Positions 44,955-53,567 of a DNA stretch of 64,000 nucleotides are shown here, piece after piece (the stretch's first letter is position 1; each line of letters opens with the position of its first letter). Origin of the DNA: Prochlorococcus sp. AG-347-G22. Lineage in GTDB: Bacteria; Cyanobacteriota; Cyanobacteriia; PCC-6307; Cyanobiaceae. Location: positions 1 through 64,000 of the forward strand of contig QCBK01000005.1 in assembly GCA_003281635.1 (NCBI GenBank). Direction: 5' to 3'. The notes below the pieces were generated by a model. The model made no database searches. It saw only the letters and a program-made list of their open reading frames with translations, and was not told where the DNA came from. Position numbers and translations under genes: made by a program.

Positions 44955-46382
44955 ATGCTTAGAAGAGTAATAAATCCTTTCTTATTATTGCCGCTTACCC
45001 TAAGTATGAATACCTTTAATGTTCTATCGAGCGAAACAAAAAATTACATTGATAATGTTTTAGAAGAAAAATCAAATATTACTTTTGTTGATTATCAAGA
45101 AATAGAAAAACTTGTATTAAATAATCAAGAATTAAAATCATTACAAAACCTAGTAACCTCTACAAGCTTTAATCTTTCCAGCCAAATTTCCAAAAAATAT
45201 CCATCCTTAGATTTTCAAGCCAATGGCTTACCAAAATATGTTGCAGGTAAAAACTATAATAGCAATTCATCTACTTTAAAAACATCACAATTTACGGCTA
45301 ATCCCTCCCTGAATATTAAATGGGATATAATTGCCCCGCTTAGAGGATCTGAAATTCAAATTGCCAAAACAAATTACAAAATTGCAGAAAATAATTATGA
45401 AATAAAGAAAAAAGATTTAATTCAAGAAGCAAGAATAAGGTATCACAAATACACAAAGTCATATCAAGATATTCAAAATAAAAAATTCACACTTGATTTA
45501 TCAATTACAAGTTTAGAAAATTCTAAAGCGAAGCTAAATGCTGGAATTGGTACAAAATTTGAAGTTCTTGAAGCAGAAACTCAATTATCTCGAGATCAAC
45601 AATCACTTAATGAAAAGAAAATAGAACATGAAATTAATAAAATTTCTCTTAAAGAGATTCTTAATATTAAAGGAGATTTCGAAACTAATAAAGAGCAAAA
45701 TCTTATAGGGTTTTGGAATCATAAACTGAATAAGAATATTAATGAAGGTTTGGATAAAAATCTTTCCTTAAAAAACCTTATTCTTCAAAAATCAATCAAA
45801 AAGACCCAAGCAGAAAGTTTTTTAGCTCAAAATAAGCCAACTATCTATATCAGTAATTCATTATCTAGTACATTTTCAAAGGGTGACTCTCTAGCAACTA
45901 ATATCGACTCTGAAAAATCTGGATCTAATTATACAAATACTATAAGTCTAAATTTTGCATGGAGTATTTTTGATGGCGGACAAAATAAGAACTCCTACAA
46001 ATCAAAAATAGCAGATGCAGAAGCCGAAAAATATGCTTATGAAAATCTAAAAAATGTTTTAACCACAAGTATTAGTAAAGCATATTTAAATCTTAAATTA
46101 AATGAAGAAAAAATAATCTCTTCTCTTAAAGAAATTGAATCTAGCGAAGAGTCTCTAAGGCTTTCTAGACTTAGATATGATGTCGGAATATCAACTCTAA
46201 AAGATGTTCTTGTTAGGCAAAGCGAATTAAGTAATGCGAAATCAAAAAAGATTAATGCAATATATAATTACAATCTGAATCTAGATGAATTAGAAAGATT
46301 AACTTTCCTTGAATTAAGCAAAAATTGTTTAGGTAGTAATAATAGTAAAATTAAAGATGCAGAGTCTATTTGCAATATATAA
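44955..46382 (+). CDS. TolC-like outer-membrane efflux protein
   Basis: A 475-residue protein with a signal peptide (RRVINPFLLLPLTLSMNTF) and two OEP-type repeats of long helices plus barrel strands, e.g. YQEIEKLVLNNQELKSLQNL, TKFEVLEAETQLSRDQQSLN and YDVGISTLKDVLVRQSELSN. The repeat-phase Gly-x-Thr/Ser-x-Glu/Asp-Val-Leu segments are TolC hallmarks. It would be the outer-membrane channel of an efflux or type I secretion system. No membrane fusion protein or pump adjoins. A TTG 33 bases upstream (44922) is an alternative start. Confidence 0.88.
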   Translation: MLRRVINPFLLLPLTLSMNTFNVLSSETKNYIDNVLEEKSNITFVDYQEIEKLVLNNQELKSLQNLVTSTSFNLSSQISKKYPSLDFQANGLPKYVAGKNYNSNSSTLKTSQFTANPSLNIKWDIIAPLRGSEIQIAKTNYKIAENNYEIKKKDLIQEARIRYHKYTKSYQDIQNKKFTLDLSITSLENSKAKLNAGIGTKFEVLEAETQLSRDQQSLNEKKIEHEINKISLKEILNIKGDFETNKEQNLIGFWNHKLNKNINEGLDKNLSLKNLILQKSIKKTQAESFLAQNKPTIYISNSLSSTFSKGDSLATNIDSEKSGSNYTNTISLNFAWSIFDGGQNKNSYKSKIADAEAEKYAYENLKNVLTTSISKAYLNLKLNEEKIISSLKEIESSEESLRLSRLRYDVGISTLKDVLVRQSELSNAKSKKINAIYNYNLNLDELERLTFLELSKNCLGSNNSKIKDAESICNI

Positions 46383-46384
46383 AG

Positions 46385-47185
46385 ATGAATCCACCAAATT
46401 TAACTAATAAGCAACTTAGTGAATTAGATTCTTTATTTGAATTAGTTAGTCAACGTCAGAAAAAAGATTTTGGAAATATTGCTGCCTGCAATAAAGCAGA
46501 CGGGTCATTATTGACAAGTTGTGATTTATGGAGTGACAAAACAATCGTAGAAGGGTTAGCTTCAATAGCTCCTGGAGAGGGCGTCTTAAGTGAAGAAGGA
46601 GAAAAGTTAATTCCAAACTCAAAAGCTTATTGGGTGGTCGATCCACTCGATGGAACAACAAATTTTGCTGCAGGTATTCCTTACTGGTCTATATCAGTAG
46701 CAAGATTCGTTGATAATAAGCCGCAATCTTCTTTTTTAATAATTCCTACATTGCAAAAAAAGTTTTTATCCATCAAAGGTAAAGGGGTTTGGTTAAATAA
46801 CGAGAAAATAAATCCTAGCCAAAATAATCGTCAGAGTGAGTGTATTTCTTTGTGCAGTAGATCTATAAAAATTTTACAAAAAAAACCTACCTCAGTATTT
46901 CCTGGCAAAATCAGACTCTTAGGTGTATCTAGTTTAAATCTTACGAGTGTAGCGATGGGACAAACTTTCGGAGCAATAGAATCAACCCCAAAGATATGGG
47001 ATATAGCAGCAGCCTGGCTGCTATTAGAAGAACTCAATTGTTCTATAAAGTGGTTAGAAAAAGATCCTTTAAATTTTGCGCCAGGAGAAGATTTGAGTGA
47101 TGTTAATTTTCCATTAATTGCTTGTAGATCTATAGAAAAAATTGAAATTTTAAAGCCATGGGGCAATTTATTATTAGAAAAATAG
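46385..47185 (+). CDS. Inositol-monophosphatase-family phosphatase
   Basis: A 266-residue metal-dependent phosphatase. Motif LLTSCDLWSDKTIVEGLASI, EGVLSEEGEKL (metal Glu), VVDPLDGTTNFAAGIPYWSI (Asp-Pro-Leu-Asp-Gly-Thr) and PKIWDIAAAWLLLEEL are the IMPase signatures. Possible substrates include inositol phosphates, histidinol phosphate or 3'-phosphoadenosine phosphate; the family reading alone does not decide. The ATG at 46385 starts two bases past the TolC-like stop; an earlier TTG at 46370 would add MQYIK. Confidence 0.9.
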   Translation: MNPPNLTNKQLSELDSLFELVSQRQKKDFGNIAACNKADGSLLTSCDLWSDKTIVEGLASIAPGEGVLSEEGEKLIPNSKAYWVVDPLDGTTNFAAGIPYWSISVARFVDNKPQSSFLIIPTLQKKFLSIKGKGVWLNNEKINPSQNNRQSECISLCSRSIKILQKKPTSVFPGKIRLLGVSSLNLTSVAMGQTFGAIESTPKIWDIAAAWLLLEELNCSIKWLEKDPLNFAPGEDLSDVNFPLIACRSIEKIEILKPWGNLLLEK

Positions 47186-47276
47186 TTGCATCATAAATAT
47201 ATAATTGCTTGAAAAATTTCTTAATCAGATACAATAAAAAATAAGTAAATAAATAAAATATTTGAAGATAATTAAT

Positions 47277-48191
47277 ATGCAGCGAAGTTCAACATGGATA
47301 CTTAAAAGTTTGTGGGGAGCTTGTGAGCGATGGAGCAAATCTGATTGTGTTGATTTAAGCGCTGCATTTGCATACTACACACTCCAATCATTTTTTCCTA
47401 TTCTTCTGATTTCTCTTTCAATAGCTTCATGGTTCTTAGGAAAACAAGAAGGATTAGATCAACAAATAATTTCTATTGCGGCGCAACTTTTACCTCCTTC
47501 AGTAGTTGAGTTAGTAGAAACAACATTATTTAATTTAATAGATCAAGGTTTTGGAGCAGGTCTTCTTGGAGCTATGTTTTTGCTTTTTACTGCCGGAAAT
47601 GCATATCTATCTCTTCAAAGAGGTTCAGATAGGCTTTGGGAGGACGAAATTCCTTCTAAAAAAGTTAATGCTGCCTGGAGAGTGCAAGCTTCGAAGTTTC
47701 TCCGAAATAGAGTTGAAGCCTTTTTAATAGTTTTTTTTATTGGTTTTTTAATGGTATTAGATCAGATTAGTGCAAATCTTAGGATGATCCCAAATAACGT
47801 TTTAGAAAATCTTTCAAAATCTAATAATCTTATTTCTGATTTATTATTAAAGTTGCCGTTATCGCAAGTTGGTCAGTTTGCAATACCACTTATTGGCTTT
47901 TCTTTAATGGCTCTTTTACTACAAGCACTTTTACCCAGTAGAAAAGTTCCATTGCAACCACTTTTACCTGGGTCTTTTCTTATTGGAATTGGCCTAACCA
48001 CTTTGAACCTAGCAGTAAGTAAAAGTATCCTTTCACTTGGAGTAAGATTTCAAGCATACGGTTTTATTGGAGGTTTTCTTGTACTTACTTTGTGGGTATG
48101 GCTAGTAGGAGTGATTTTATATTTTGGACAGTGTTGGAGCGTTGTTATTGCTAGCATGAGCTTAGTAAATAAAAAAAGAAATTATAGATAA
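47277..48191 (+). CDS. YihY/BrkB-family inner-membrane protein
   Basis: A 304-residue membrane protein with about six helices. The N-terminal CVDLSAAFAYYTLQSFFPIL and the C-terminal FQAYGFIGGFLVLTLWVWLV, with GVILYFGQCWSVVIA, are family signatures. It is often annotated as ribonuclease BN, which is a mistaken transfer; a membrane transport or export-related role is more likely. The first ATG was chosen; a TTG 15 bases earlier is possible. A small zinc-ribbon gene follows by 11 bases. Confidence 0.9.
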   Translation: MQRSSTWILKSLWGACERWSKSDCVDLSAAFAYYTLQSFFPILLISLSIASWFLGKQEGLDQQIISIAAQLLPPSVVELVETTLFNLIDQGFGAGLLGAMFLLFTAGNAYLSLQRGSDRLWEDEIPSKKVNAAWRVQASKFLRNRVEAFLIVFFIGFLMVLDQISANLRMIPNNVLENLSKSNNLISDLLLKLPLSQVGQFAIPLIGFSLMALLLQALLPSRKVPLQPLLPGSFLIGIGLTTLNLAVSKSILSLGVRFQAYGFIGGFLVLTLWVWLVGVILYFGQCWSVVIASMSLVNKKRNYR

Positions 48192-48202
48192 GAATAACCA
48201 AG

Positions 48203-48544
48203 ATGAATGATTTTCTTAAAGCTAATAAAAATCTTCTTACTTACTCATTAATCATACTCATCGTAATTCCAATTTTTGGATTAAACTTTTTCATTAGCTT
48301 CGTTGGAAATATCCTAATTCTTTTATTTCTCATTCCACTTTTATTATTAATTTTAGTATTTATAGGTCTTAACTCATTCAAATCTAAAATTAATACATGT
48401 AGTAATTGTGGTTCAATATCATTAGGTTCAAGTGAAACCTGCATGAATTGCGGTGCAGATTTAGATAATATTAGTAAGAATAATCAATTAGACAAAAAGC
48501 CTAGTGAAAGTACCATTGAGGTGAAAGCAGAAGAAGTAAAATAA
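48203..48544 (+). CDS. Small membrane protein with C-terminal zinc ribbon
   Basis: A 113-residue protein with two transmembrane helices (about residues 12-34 and 36-56). A zinc ribbon follows (TCSNCGSISLGSSETCMNCGADL; two CxxC pairs) and then an acidic tail. Helix pair plus zinc ribbon is a common membrane-scaffold design; no catalytic motif is present and I cannot name a family. It is 11 bases after YihY and probably in the same message. The convergent hli gene ends four bases away. Confidence 0.7.
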   Translation: MNDFLKANKNLLTYSLIILIVIPIFGLNFFISFVGNILILLFLIPLLLLILVFIGLNSFKSKINTCSNCGSISLGSSETCMNCGADLDNISKNNQLDKKPSESTIEVKAEEVK

Positions 48545-48548
48545 AGTA

Positions 48549-48695
48549 TTAACCTATTCCGATTTGTCGAAGAATACTTTGTCCAGTAATTAATTCAGTC
48601 CCAAGACCAATCAAAATACCCATCATCGCCATACGCCCATTCCAAGTTTCTGCAAAATTTACGAAGCCAAATCTTTGTTGATTGTCATTATTCAT
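48549..48695 (-). CDS. hli: High-light-inducible protein (Hli/Scp), short form
   Basis: A 48-residue single-helix protein with the chlorophyll-binding motif AETWNGRMAMMGILIGLGTE; it begins MNNDNQQRFGFVNF and ends with SILRQIGIG. The ExxNGRxAMMG pattern is diagnostic of the one-helix light-harvesting-like proteins that bind chlorophyll and carotenoid and protect photosystem II and chlorophyll synthesis under stress. It is below common gene-calling length cut-offs. It sits in the 70-base-spaced leftward series with the gene at 48766. Regulation by RpaB would be expected from family knowledge; no HLR1 repeat was seen. Confidence 0.93.
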   Translation of the reverse strand: MNNDNQQRFGFVNFAETWNGRMAMMGILIGLGTELITGQSILRQIGIG

Positions 48696-48765
48696 AATTA
48701 ACTATATTTAACTATCAAATTATCTTAACGTTTTAAGGAAGAATTTATGATAAATAATAAATTAT

Positions 48766-49149
48766 TTATTTAACATGTCTTACACCATCAACAGGTCGAT
48801 ACTCATCTCCAGTCAATTCCTCATACACAATAGCTGGTAATCCTGTATCGAACATTGTTTGCAATGCCTCTTTCAACATAGGGTTCCATCCTCCAGTGCT
48901 AACTTTTCCATGTCTTACAGTCCAGTCCCATGTCCCTTGAAGATCTCTGGGTAATCTACCTTCTCTGTCTCTTCGAGCAACTAAATCTAAAGATTCAACT
49001 AAACCAACAATCACTGGACTTTTACCGTAAGAAGGAGTAAGGCTCAGTTCGAGTCTAACGGGATCCTCTTTAACCATTTTTAAACGAAACCTTGGTGGTA
49101 ACTTGAGAGATCTAATTACTGCTGAGACAATTTTTGTTCTTAATTCCAA
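48766..49149 (-). CDS. Conserved picocyanobacterial protein of unknown function
   Basis: A 127-residue soluble protein with no recognised family. The second half is dense in invariant-looking residues: RLPRDLQGTWDWTVRHGKVS, then TGGWNPMLKEALQTMFDTGL and EELTGDEYRPVDGVRHVK. The first half is basic (SLKLPPRFRLKMVKEDPVRL). It has more Arg, Trp and Gly than neighbouring genes, as is usual for slowly evolving core proteins. The start is TTG at 49149. It lies between the DUF2973 and hli genes, all leftward, so a photosynthesis-related role is possible but unsupported. Confidence 0.78.
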   Translation of the reverse strand: MELRTKIVSAVIRSLKLPPRFRLKMVKEDPVRLELSLTPSYGKSPVIVGLVESLDLVARRDREGRLPRDLQGTWDWTVRHGKVSTGGWNPMLKEALQTMFDTGLPAIVYEELTGDEYRPVDGVRHVK

Positions 49150-49171
49150 TTTTTTCCTAAATGTAATTTGA

Positions 49172-49435
49172 TTAGTCAGTTGTTGAACCTTTTTCTTCTA
49201 ATGTAGTGTCATTATCATTCGAAAATCTTACTGTTAATAATTCCTCTTCTGTTATATTTCCTGATTTATCTAAAAGTTCTGGATGTATTGTGTACTTTTT
49301 TTGTTTAAAACTGGAGGTACTGAAGCTTTTATTTTTATTATCAGATATACCCCAACCATTGGACATTACTTTAAATGCTTTCCAAACTAAATAAGTTAAA
49401 GCCGCAGAATATATGATTGGAAATAGAATAGTCAT
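49172..49435 (-). CDS. DUF2973 small membrane protein
   Basis: An 87-residue protein with one N-terminal helix (TILFPIIYSAALTYLVWKAF), a polar middle and the conserved block KKYTIHPELLDKSGNITEEE then LLTVRF. The HPELLD(x)SGN(x)T segment matches DUF2973 of cyanobacteria; function unknown. A TTG one codon upstream of the chosen ATG is equally possible. It is divergent from the HtrA protease gene and 22 bases before the next leftward gene. Confidence 0.83.
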   Translation of the reverse strand: MTILFPIIYSAALTYLVWKAFKVMSNGWGISDNKNKSFSTSSFKQKKYTIHPELLDKSGNITEEELLTVRFSNDNDTTLEEKGSTTD

Positions 49436-49610
49436 CAAACTTATAAATTGATTAGTTATATTTTTAATATGATAGCCCGAAAAAATGAAATTTAGCTATT
49501 TTTAAGTAAATAAATTATTCTCTAAATTAAATTAATTTATTTGTTACTAATAGTTAAATTATATTTAATAACGTATATCAGATCTCTAGAAAAACATAAA
49601 AAAATCAAAA

Positions 49611-50732
49611 TTGAAAAGCTACATCCAAAAGTTATTACTTCTCGCCTCATTAATTACAGTAGGCATAACAAGTACTTCAAAAGTAATATCCCAACCATTA
49701 AATAAACCAAAAATTAATGCAATTGATTTATATTCAAACAAATCTTTCATAACTAAAGCTGTAGAAAGAACCGGTGCAGCTGTGGTGACAATTGATACTC
49801 AAAGATTCGTTAAAAAAAGAAAATTTCCAAGAAATTCCCAGCTATTTATAGACCCATATTTTGAGAAATTTTTTGGATTAGATTTACCTAATGAGAATCG
49901 ACCAAGGATAGAGCAAAACCAAGGCAGTGGATTTATATTTGCAGATGGACTTGTAATGACCAATGCTCATGTTGTGAATCGATCAGATAAAGTGATTGTA
50001 GGTTTAACCAATGGCAAAAAATTAAACGCAAAACTTATTGGGCAAGACTTTTTTACTGATTTAGCTGTGCTAAAGATTGAGGGAAAAGGACCCTGGCCAA
50101 AAGCAAAATTGGGCAATTCGGCGAAAATTAAAGTTGGTGATTGGGCTATAGCAGTTGGGAATCCATTCGGACTGGAAAATACAGTTACCCTCGGTATTAT
50201 TAGTAATCTAAATAGAAACGTCACTAAATTAGGAATATATGATAAAAAACTTGAACTGATACAAACAGACGCTGCTATTAATCCAGGCAATTCTGGAGGT
50301 CCACTATTGAATAGCGATGGAGAAGTAATTGGTATTAATACCTTGATAAGATCAGGTCCAGGAGCTGGTTTGAGTTTCGCAATCCCAATTAATAAAGCTA
50401 AGGAAATTGCTTATCAACTTATAAAAAATGGAAAAGCAATACATCCTATGATTGGGATTAGCCTAATAGAAGAAAGTAATTCTGAAAGAAAACCTAATGT
50501 CGTAAAAGTTGCATATATAGTACCTAACAGTCCAGCTGAAAAAAGTGGAATCAAGATAAATGATATTTTGATAAAAGTAGGAAATAAAGATATTGAAACC
50601 TCATCAGACGTAATAGACGAAATCAGTAAAAATGGTATAAATAAACAAGTCAATATACTATTGGAGCGTAAAAATAAATTTATAAAATTAAAAGTAAAAC
50701 CAACTGATATAACTAATCTACAAAATAACTAA
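49611..50732 (+). CDS. HtrA/Deg-family serine protease with PDZ domain
   Basis: A 373-residue exported protease. N-terminal hydrophobic segment (KLLLLASLITVGITST), then a trypsin-like domain with complete catalytic triad: His in VMTNAHVVNRS, Asp in FFTDLAVLKIEGKG, Ser in NPGNSGGPLLNSDGEVIG. One PDZ domain (about residues 285-365, with AYIVPNSPAEKSGIKINDIL) follows. It would degrade damaged or misfolded periplasmic or lumenal proteins, relevant to high light. The start is TTG. Cyanobacteria usually have HhoA, HhoB and HtrA; I cannot say which this is. Confidence 0.92.
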   Translation: MKSYIQKLLLLASLITVGITSTSKVISQPLNKPKINAIDLYSNKSFITKAVERTGAAVVTIDTQRFVKKRKFPRNSQLFIDPYFEKFFGLDLPNENRPRIEQNQGSGFIFADGLVMTNAHVVNRSDKVIVGLTNGKKLNAKLIGQDFFTDLAVLKIEGKGPWPKAKLGNSAKIKVGDWAIAVGNPFGLENTVTLGIISNLNRNVTKLGIYDKKLELIQTDAAINPGNSGGPLLNSDGEVIGINTLIRSGPGAGLSFAIPINKAKEIAYQLIKNGKAIHPMIGISLIEESNSERKPNVVKVAYIVPNSPAEKSGIKINDILIKVGNKDIETSSDVIDEISKNGINKQVNILLERKNKFIKLKVKPTDITNLQNN

Positions 50733-50737
50733 AAGAT

Positions 50738-50881
50738 TTAATTGTCATTTTGTTTAAGTATTTCCACACACCTTGAAATGCATCTACCGTCTTTAATATC
50801 ACAGGTAGTAATGCATTCAAAATAACTTTCAATAGGATCATAAATTTGAAACTGATTTTCTTGGAAATCGTAATTTTTCAT
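50738..50881 (-). CDS. Cys-rich 47-residue conserved small protein
   Basis: A small leftward reading frame, MKNYDFQENQFQIYDPIESY then FECITTCDIKDGRCISRCVE and ILKQNDN. The two C-x3-C pairs, separated by six residues, suggest a two-helix hairpin held by disulfides (twin CX3C) or a metal or cluster site. I recall similar short proteins in marine Synechococcus and Prochlorococcus, but no function. It is intact, ATG-started and lies in the gap between HtrA and the ABC-F gene; the stop is five bases from the HtrA stop. Confidence 0.65.
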   Translation of the reverse strand: MKNYDFQENQFQIYDPIESYFECITTCDIKDGRCISRCVEILKQNDN

Positions 50882-51000
50882 ATCAATTATTTTATTTTTA
50901 TTTGTGTATTTTTAGATTAATCAAAGAAGGTAAATTATGTAAAGATAAATGAGTGATCTTACTTAGCTAAATGTAAACTTTATCAAAAGTAATCAAATTA

Positions 51001-52620
51001 CTATAACTTTGATTTTTTCTCTAAAAAATATTCATAATTACCATCATATGAAAATAACTTTGAATCTCTAATTTCAACAATTCTATTTGCAACCTTTGAG
51101 ATAAAATACCGATCATGAGAAATGATTAATAATGAACCTTTATAATTTTGAATTGCTAATTCTAAGTTTTCTTTCGATTGCAGATCCAAATGATTAGTTG
51201 GCTCGTCTAAAAGAAGAAAATTACTAGGATTAATAATCATGAGCGCCAATGCTAATCTTGCCTTTTCTCCGCCGCTGAGTTGTTTAATATATTTAAAAAC
51301 AGTTTCATTTTGAAAGCCAAAACCTCCTAAAAATTTTCTTACTTTTTTTTGAGACCATGTTGGAGACTTATCACATATTAAATCAATAACCCTTTCATCA
51401 AGTGAAAGTGCTTCGGCCTGATTCTGTTCATAATAGCTAGTAATTATATTATGTTTACCAAGATTTATTTCTCCAATTTCAGGTGATATTTTTTTCATAA
51501 TAATTTTGAGCAATGTAGATTTACCGCAGCCATTAGGCCCTAAAACTGCTATTTTTTCCCCTGAAGAAATCTTTAAATTAACATCTAAAAAAAGAATTTT
51601 ATCCTCAAAACTATGAGATAAATTTTTAATGTTAAGAACTAATTTTCCTGAGCGAGGACAATCTGGAAAATTAAAGACAGGACTTTTTGATTTTGCTATA
51701 GGAGCCTCAATTTTAGAAATCTTTTTTAATTGCTTTTCTCTACTCTTTGCTTGAGAACTTCTAGTTGCACTAGCTCTAAATCTATCTATATACCTCTTCT
51801 GTAACTCAATTTCTTTTTGTTGTAATTGATATGCCTTATTTTGTGATTCTTCATTTAAAGATTTCTGTTCAACAAAAAAAGAATAGTTCCCATTATATAT
51901 TTCAGATAGTCCTCTATCTACAAAAATTATTTTTTTACATAATTTGTCTAAGAAATATCTATCATGGCTAATAATAATGACTGCAATTTTAAGCGATGAT
52001 AGATATTCTTCCAACCAAAAAATAGTCTCTAAATCTAAATGATTGGTTGGTTCATCCAGTAAAAGTAAATCAGGTTTTTGTAAGATTATTTTTCCAAGTG
52101 CAACTTTCATCTGCCAACCACCTGAGAAATTGCCAACTAATTTATCAGCATCTTCTGTAGAAAAGCCTAATTTTGGTAATATTTTTTCTACATCAGATTG
52201 CATTTTATAACCACCTAAAGCTTCAAATTTTGCTTGATATTTTGCGAGTTGATTTACAAAAATTTCAAGTTCATCGGAATTTTTCTTTATATCCAACGAT
52301 TTCATTTTATTCTCAATTTCTAAAAGTTTAATAGCAACAATTTGTATATCTTTAAAAGAACTTTCTAATTCCTGTCTCACTGAAAAATTCAAATTACAAT
52401 CAAACTCTTGCCTTAAATGGGCAATTTTAGGATTTCCCTCTTTGATGATCGTTCCACTTGTTTGCTCTTCCTCTCCAATTAAAATCTTAAATTGGGTTGA
52501 TTTACCTGCACCATTAGAACCTACTAAGCCAACTTTTTCTCCTTTCTTAATCTCCCAACTAATATTTTTTAAAACAACATCTGTAGAATAAATTTTGCTT
52601 ACACCTTCAAATCTAATCAC
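51001..52620 (-). CDS. ABC-F family ATPase (Uup/EttA-like translation factor)
   Basis: A 539-residue protein with two ABC domains in tandem and no membrane segment. Domain 1 has Walker A LVGSNGAGKSTQFKIL and signature GNFSGGWQMKVALGKII; domain 2 has VLGPNGCGKSTLLKII and QLSGGEKARLALALMI. Between them is a charged linker with KRYIDRFRASATRSSQAKSR, typical of ABC-F. These proteins act on stalled ribosomes. The start is GTG. It is a lone leftward gene. Confidence 0.93.
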   Translation of the reverse strand: MIRFEGVSKIYSTDVVLKNISWEIKKGEKVGLVGSNGAGKSTQFKILIGEEEQTSGTIIKEGNPKIAHLRQEFDCNLNFSVRQELESSFKDIQIVAIKLLEIENKMKSLDIKKNSDELEIFVNQLAKYQAKFEALGGYKMQSDVEKILPKLGFSTEDADKLVGNFSGGWQMKVALGKIILQKPDLLLLDEPTNHLDLETIFWLEEYLSSLKIAVIIISHDRYFLDKLCKKIIFVDRGLSEIYNGNYSFFVEQKSLNEESQNKAYQLQQKEIELQKRYIDRFRASATRSSQAKSREKQLKKISKIEAPIAKSKSPVFNFPDCPRSGKLVLNIKNLSHSFEDKILFLDVNLKISSGEKIAVLGPNGCGKSTLLKIIMKKISPEIGEINLGKHNIITSYYEQNQAEALSLDERVIDLICDKSPTWSQKKVRKFLGGFGFQNETVFKYIKQLSGGEKARLALALMIINPSNFLLLDEPTNHLDLQSKENLELAIQNYKGSLLIISHDRYFISKVANRIVEIRDSKLFSYDGNYEYFLEKKSKL

Positions 52621-52691
52621 TGTTTTAAAATAGAATTTACAAAATCTGTGGCTTATTTACTAAAAAATATTTTGTGGAATAAAATTAAACC

Positions 52692-52868
52692 ATGAAAAGA
52701 ATAGAACAAATTGTAGTCATTTTCATAGCTGCAGCACTTGCCATTCCAAGTTATTGGTTTTTTTGGACTTTAGCTGGTGGAGGTGGCTACAACAAAAGAA
52801 CAAAGCCTATTCCTAATCCAAATAATGAATATTCGAAACCTTTTCCTAAAGACCTCCTCGAGCCTTGA
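52692..52868 (+). CDS. 58-residue single-helix membrane protein
   Basis: A short frame starting MKRIEQIVVIFIAAALAIPS then YWFFWTLAGGGGYNKRTKPI, ending PFPKDLLEP. One transmembrane helix is followed by Gly-rich and Pro-rich stretches, resembling the small thylakoid proteins of cyanobacteria; no family can be named. It is divergent from ABC-F (71 bases). Its last 23 bases overlap the end of the convergent Nif11-like gene. Confidence 0.6.
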   Translation: MKRIEQIVVIFIAAALAIPSYWFFWTLAGGGGYNKRTKPIPNPNNEYSKPFPKDLLEP

Positions 52869-53076
52869 TTAACCACATTTTAGTTGCCTCATCATCAATA
52901 GTACTTAAATATTCAATAACCTCTTCTTTAGTCACAGAAATATTTAACTCGTTGCCAATATCGCATATTTTATCTAAGGCTTTTTTGGGATTAGTTAAGG
53001 CTGTCATAAACAGACTTTGTTTCTTTTTGGAATCGTTGGCTATTAACTTATAGAGCTTTTCAGCATTACTGGACAT
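52846..53076 (-). CDS. Nif11-like leader-domain protein ending just after Gly-Gly
   Basis: A 76-residue protein with the Nif11-type helical domain: SNAEKLYKLIANDSKKKQSL, ALTNPKKALDKICDIGNELN, then VTKEEVIEYLSTIDDEATKM. It ends in IKARGGL. Nif11-like leaders are used by some cyanobacteria to guide ribosomal peptide modification, with cleavage at a Gly-Gly site before a Cys/Ser/Thr-rich core. Here the chain stops one residue after Gly-Gly and no core follows, so it may have another role as a free-standing helper or regulator. Confidence 0.72.
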   Translation of the reverse strand: MSSNAEKLYKLIANDSKKKQSLFMTALTNPKKALDKICDIGNELNISVTKEEVIEYLSTIDDEATKMWLIKARGGL

Positions 53077-53110
53077 GTTTTTAAAATCTATTTATTAATA
53101 GATTATTACT

Positions 53111-53482
53111 TCAAGCTACATTTTGTTCATTATATTTATTATTAGATAAATCATTATCCACTTCTTTTATCTCTTTTGCAGAGGCATCTGCCATACTTCT
53201 TGCGTCTAAACATAAAACTTTTCTCAGTTTCGCAAAGTTAGCTGCGTGAGATTTTCTACCATCCTTTTGGGCATAATACTCAGACTGCTGAAGAATATGG
53301 TGAAGATGAGTTAACAAATATGGACTAATTACAGCTGATACCAAAACGTCACTATTTTCATTATCGTGAGAATCAGAATTGACTAATCTTTTTTTCGGTT
53401 TATCAATTATCGATCTTTTAGGAGAATCAATTTTTCTTGAATTTTTCATGGGTACAATAAAACAATTAATTGATACGGACAT
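53111..53482 (-). CDS. Conserved hypothetical, helical
   Basis: A 123-residue protein without a recognised family. Residues 1-50 are variable and basic (KNSRKIDSPKRSIIDKPKKR). The core (about residues 55-110) reads SAVISPYLLTHLHHILQQSE, YYAQKDGRKSHAANFAKLRK and VLCLDARSMADASAKEIKEV, which looks like a helical bundle. The start was set at the ATG of 53480-53482 because AAGGA lies five bases upstream; a TTG nine codons earlier is less likely. It is divergent from the RHH gene. Confidence 0.65.
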   Translation of the reverse strand: MSVSINCFIVPMKNSRKIDSPKRSIIDKPKKRLVNSDSHDNENSDVLVSAVISPYLLTHLHHILQQSEYYAQKDGRKSHAANFAKLRKVLCLDARSMADASAKEIKEVDNDLSNNKYNEQNVA

Positions 53483-53567
53483 AAATTTCCTTACTAATAA
53501 TATACACAAAGATAGTATCCTTGACTAACTGTGTATACTAATAAGTAACAGTTATCAACTTTTACTT

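Noticed and set aside
46831-47166. 111-codon leftward frame
   Set aside because: Antisense to the intact inositol-monophosphatase-family gene with no motif.
49508-49542. 10-bp inverted repeat between the DUF2973 and HtrA genes as a terminator
   Set aside because: Arms are purely A/T and the site lies between divergent genes, where no terminator is expected; likely chance in AT-rich DNA.
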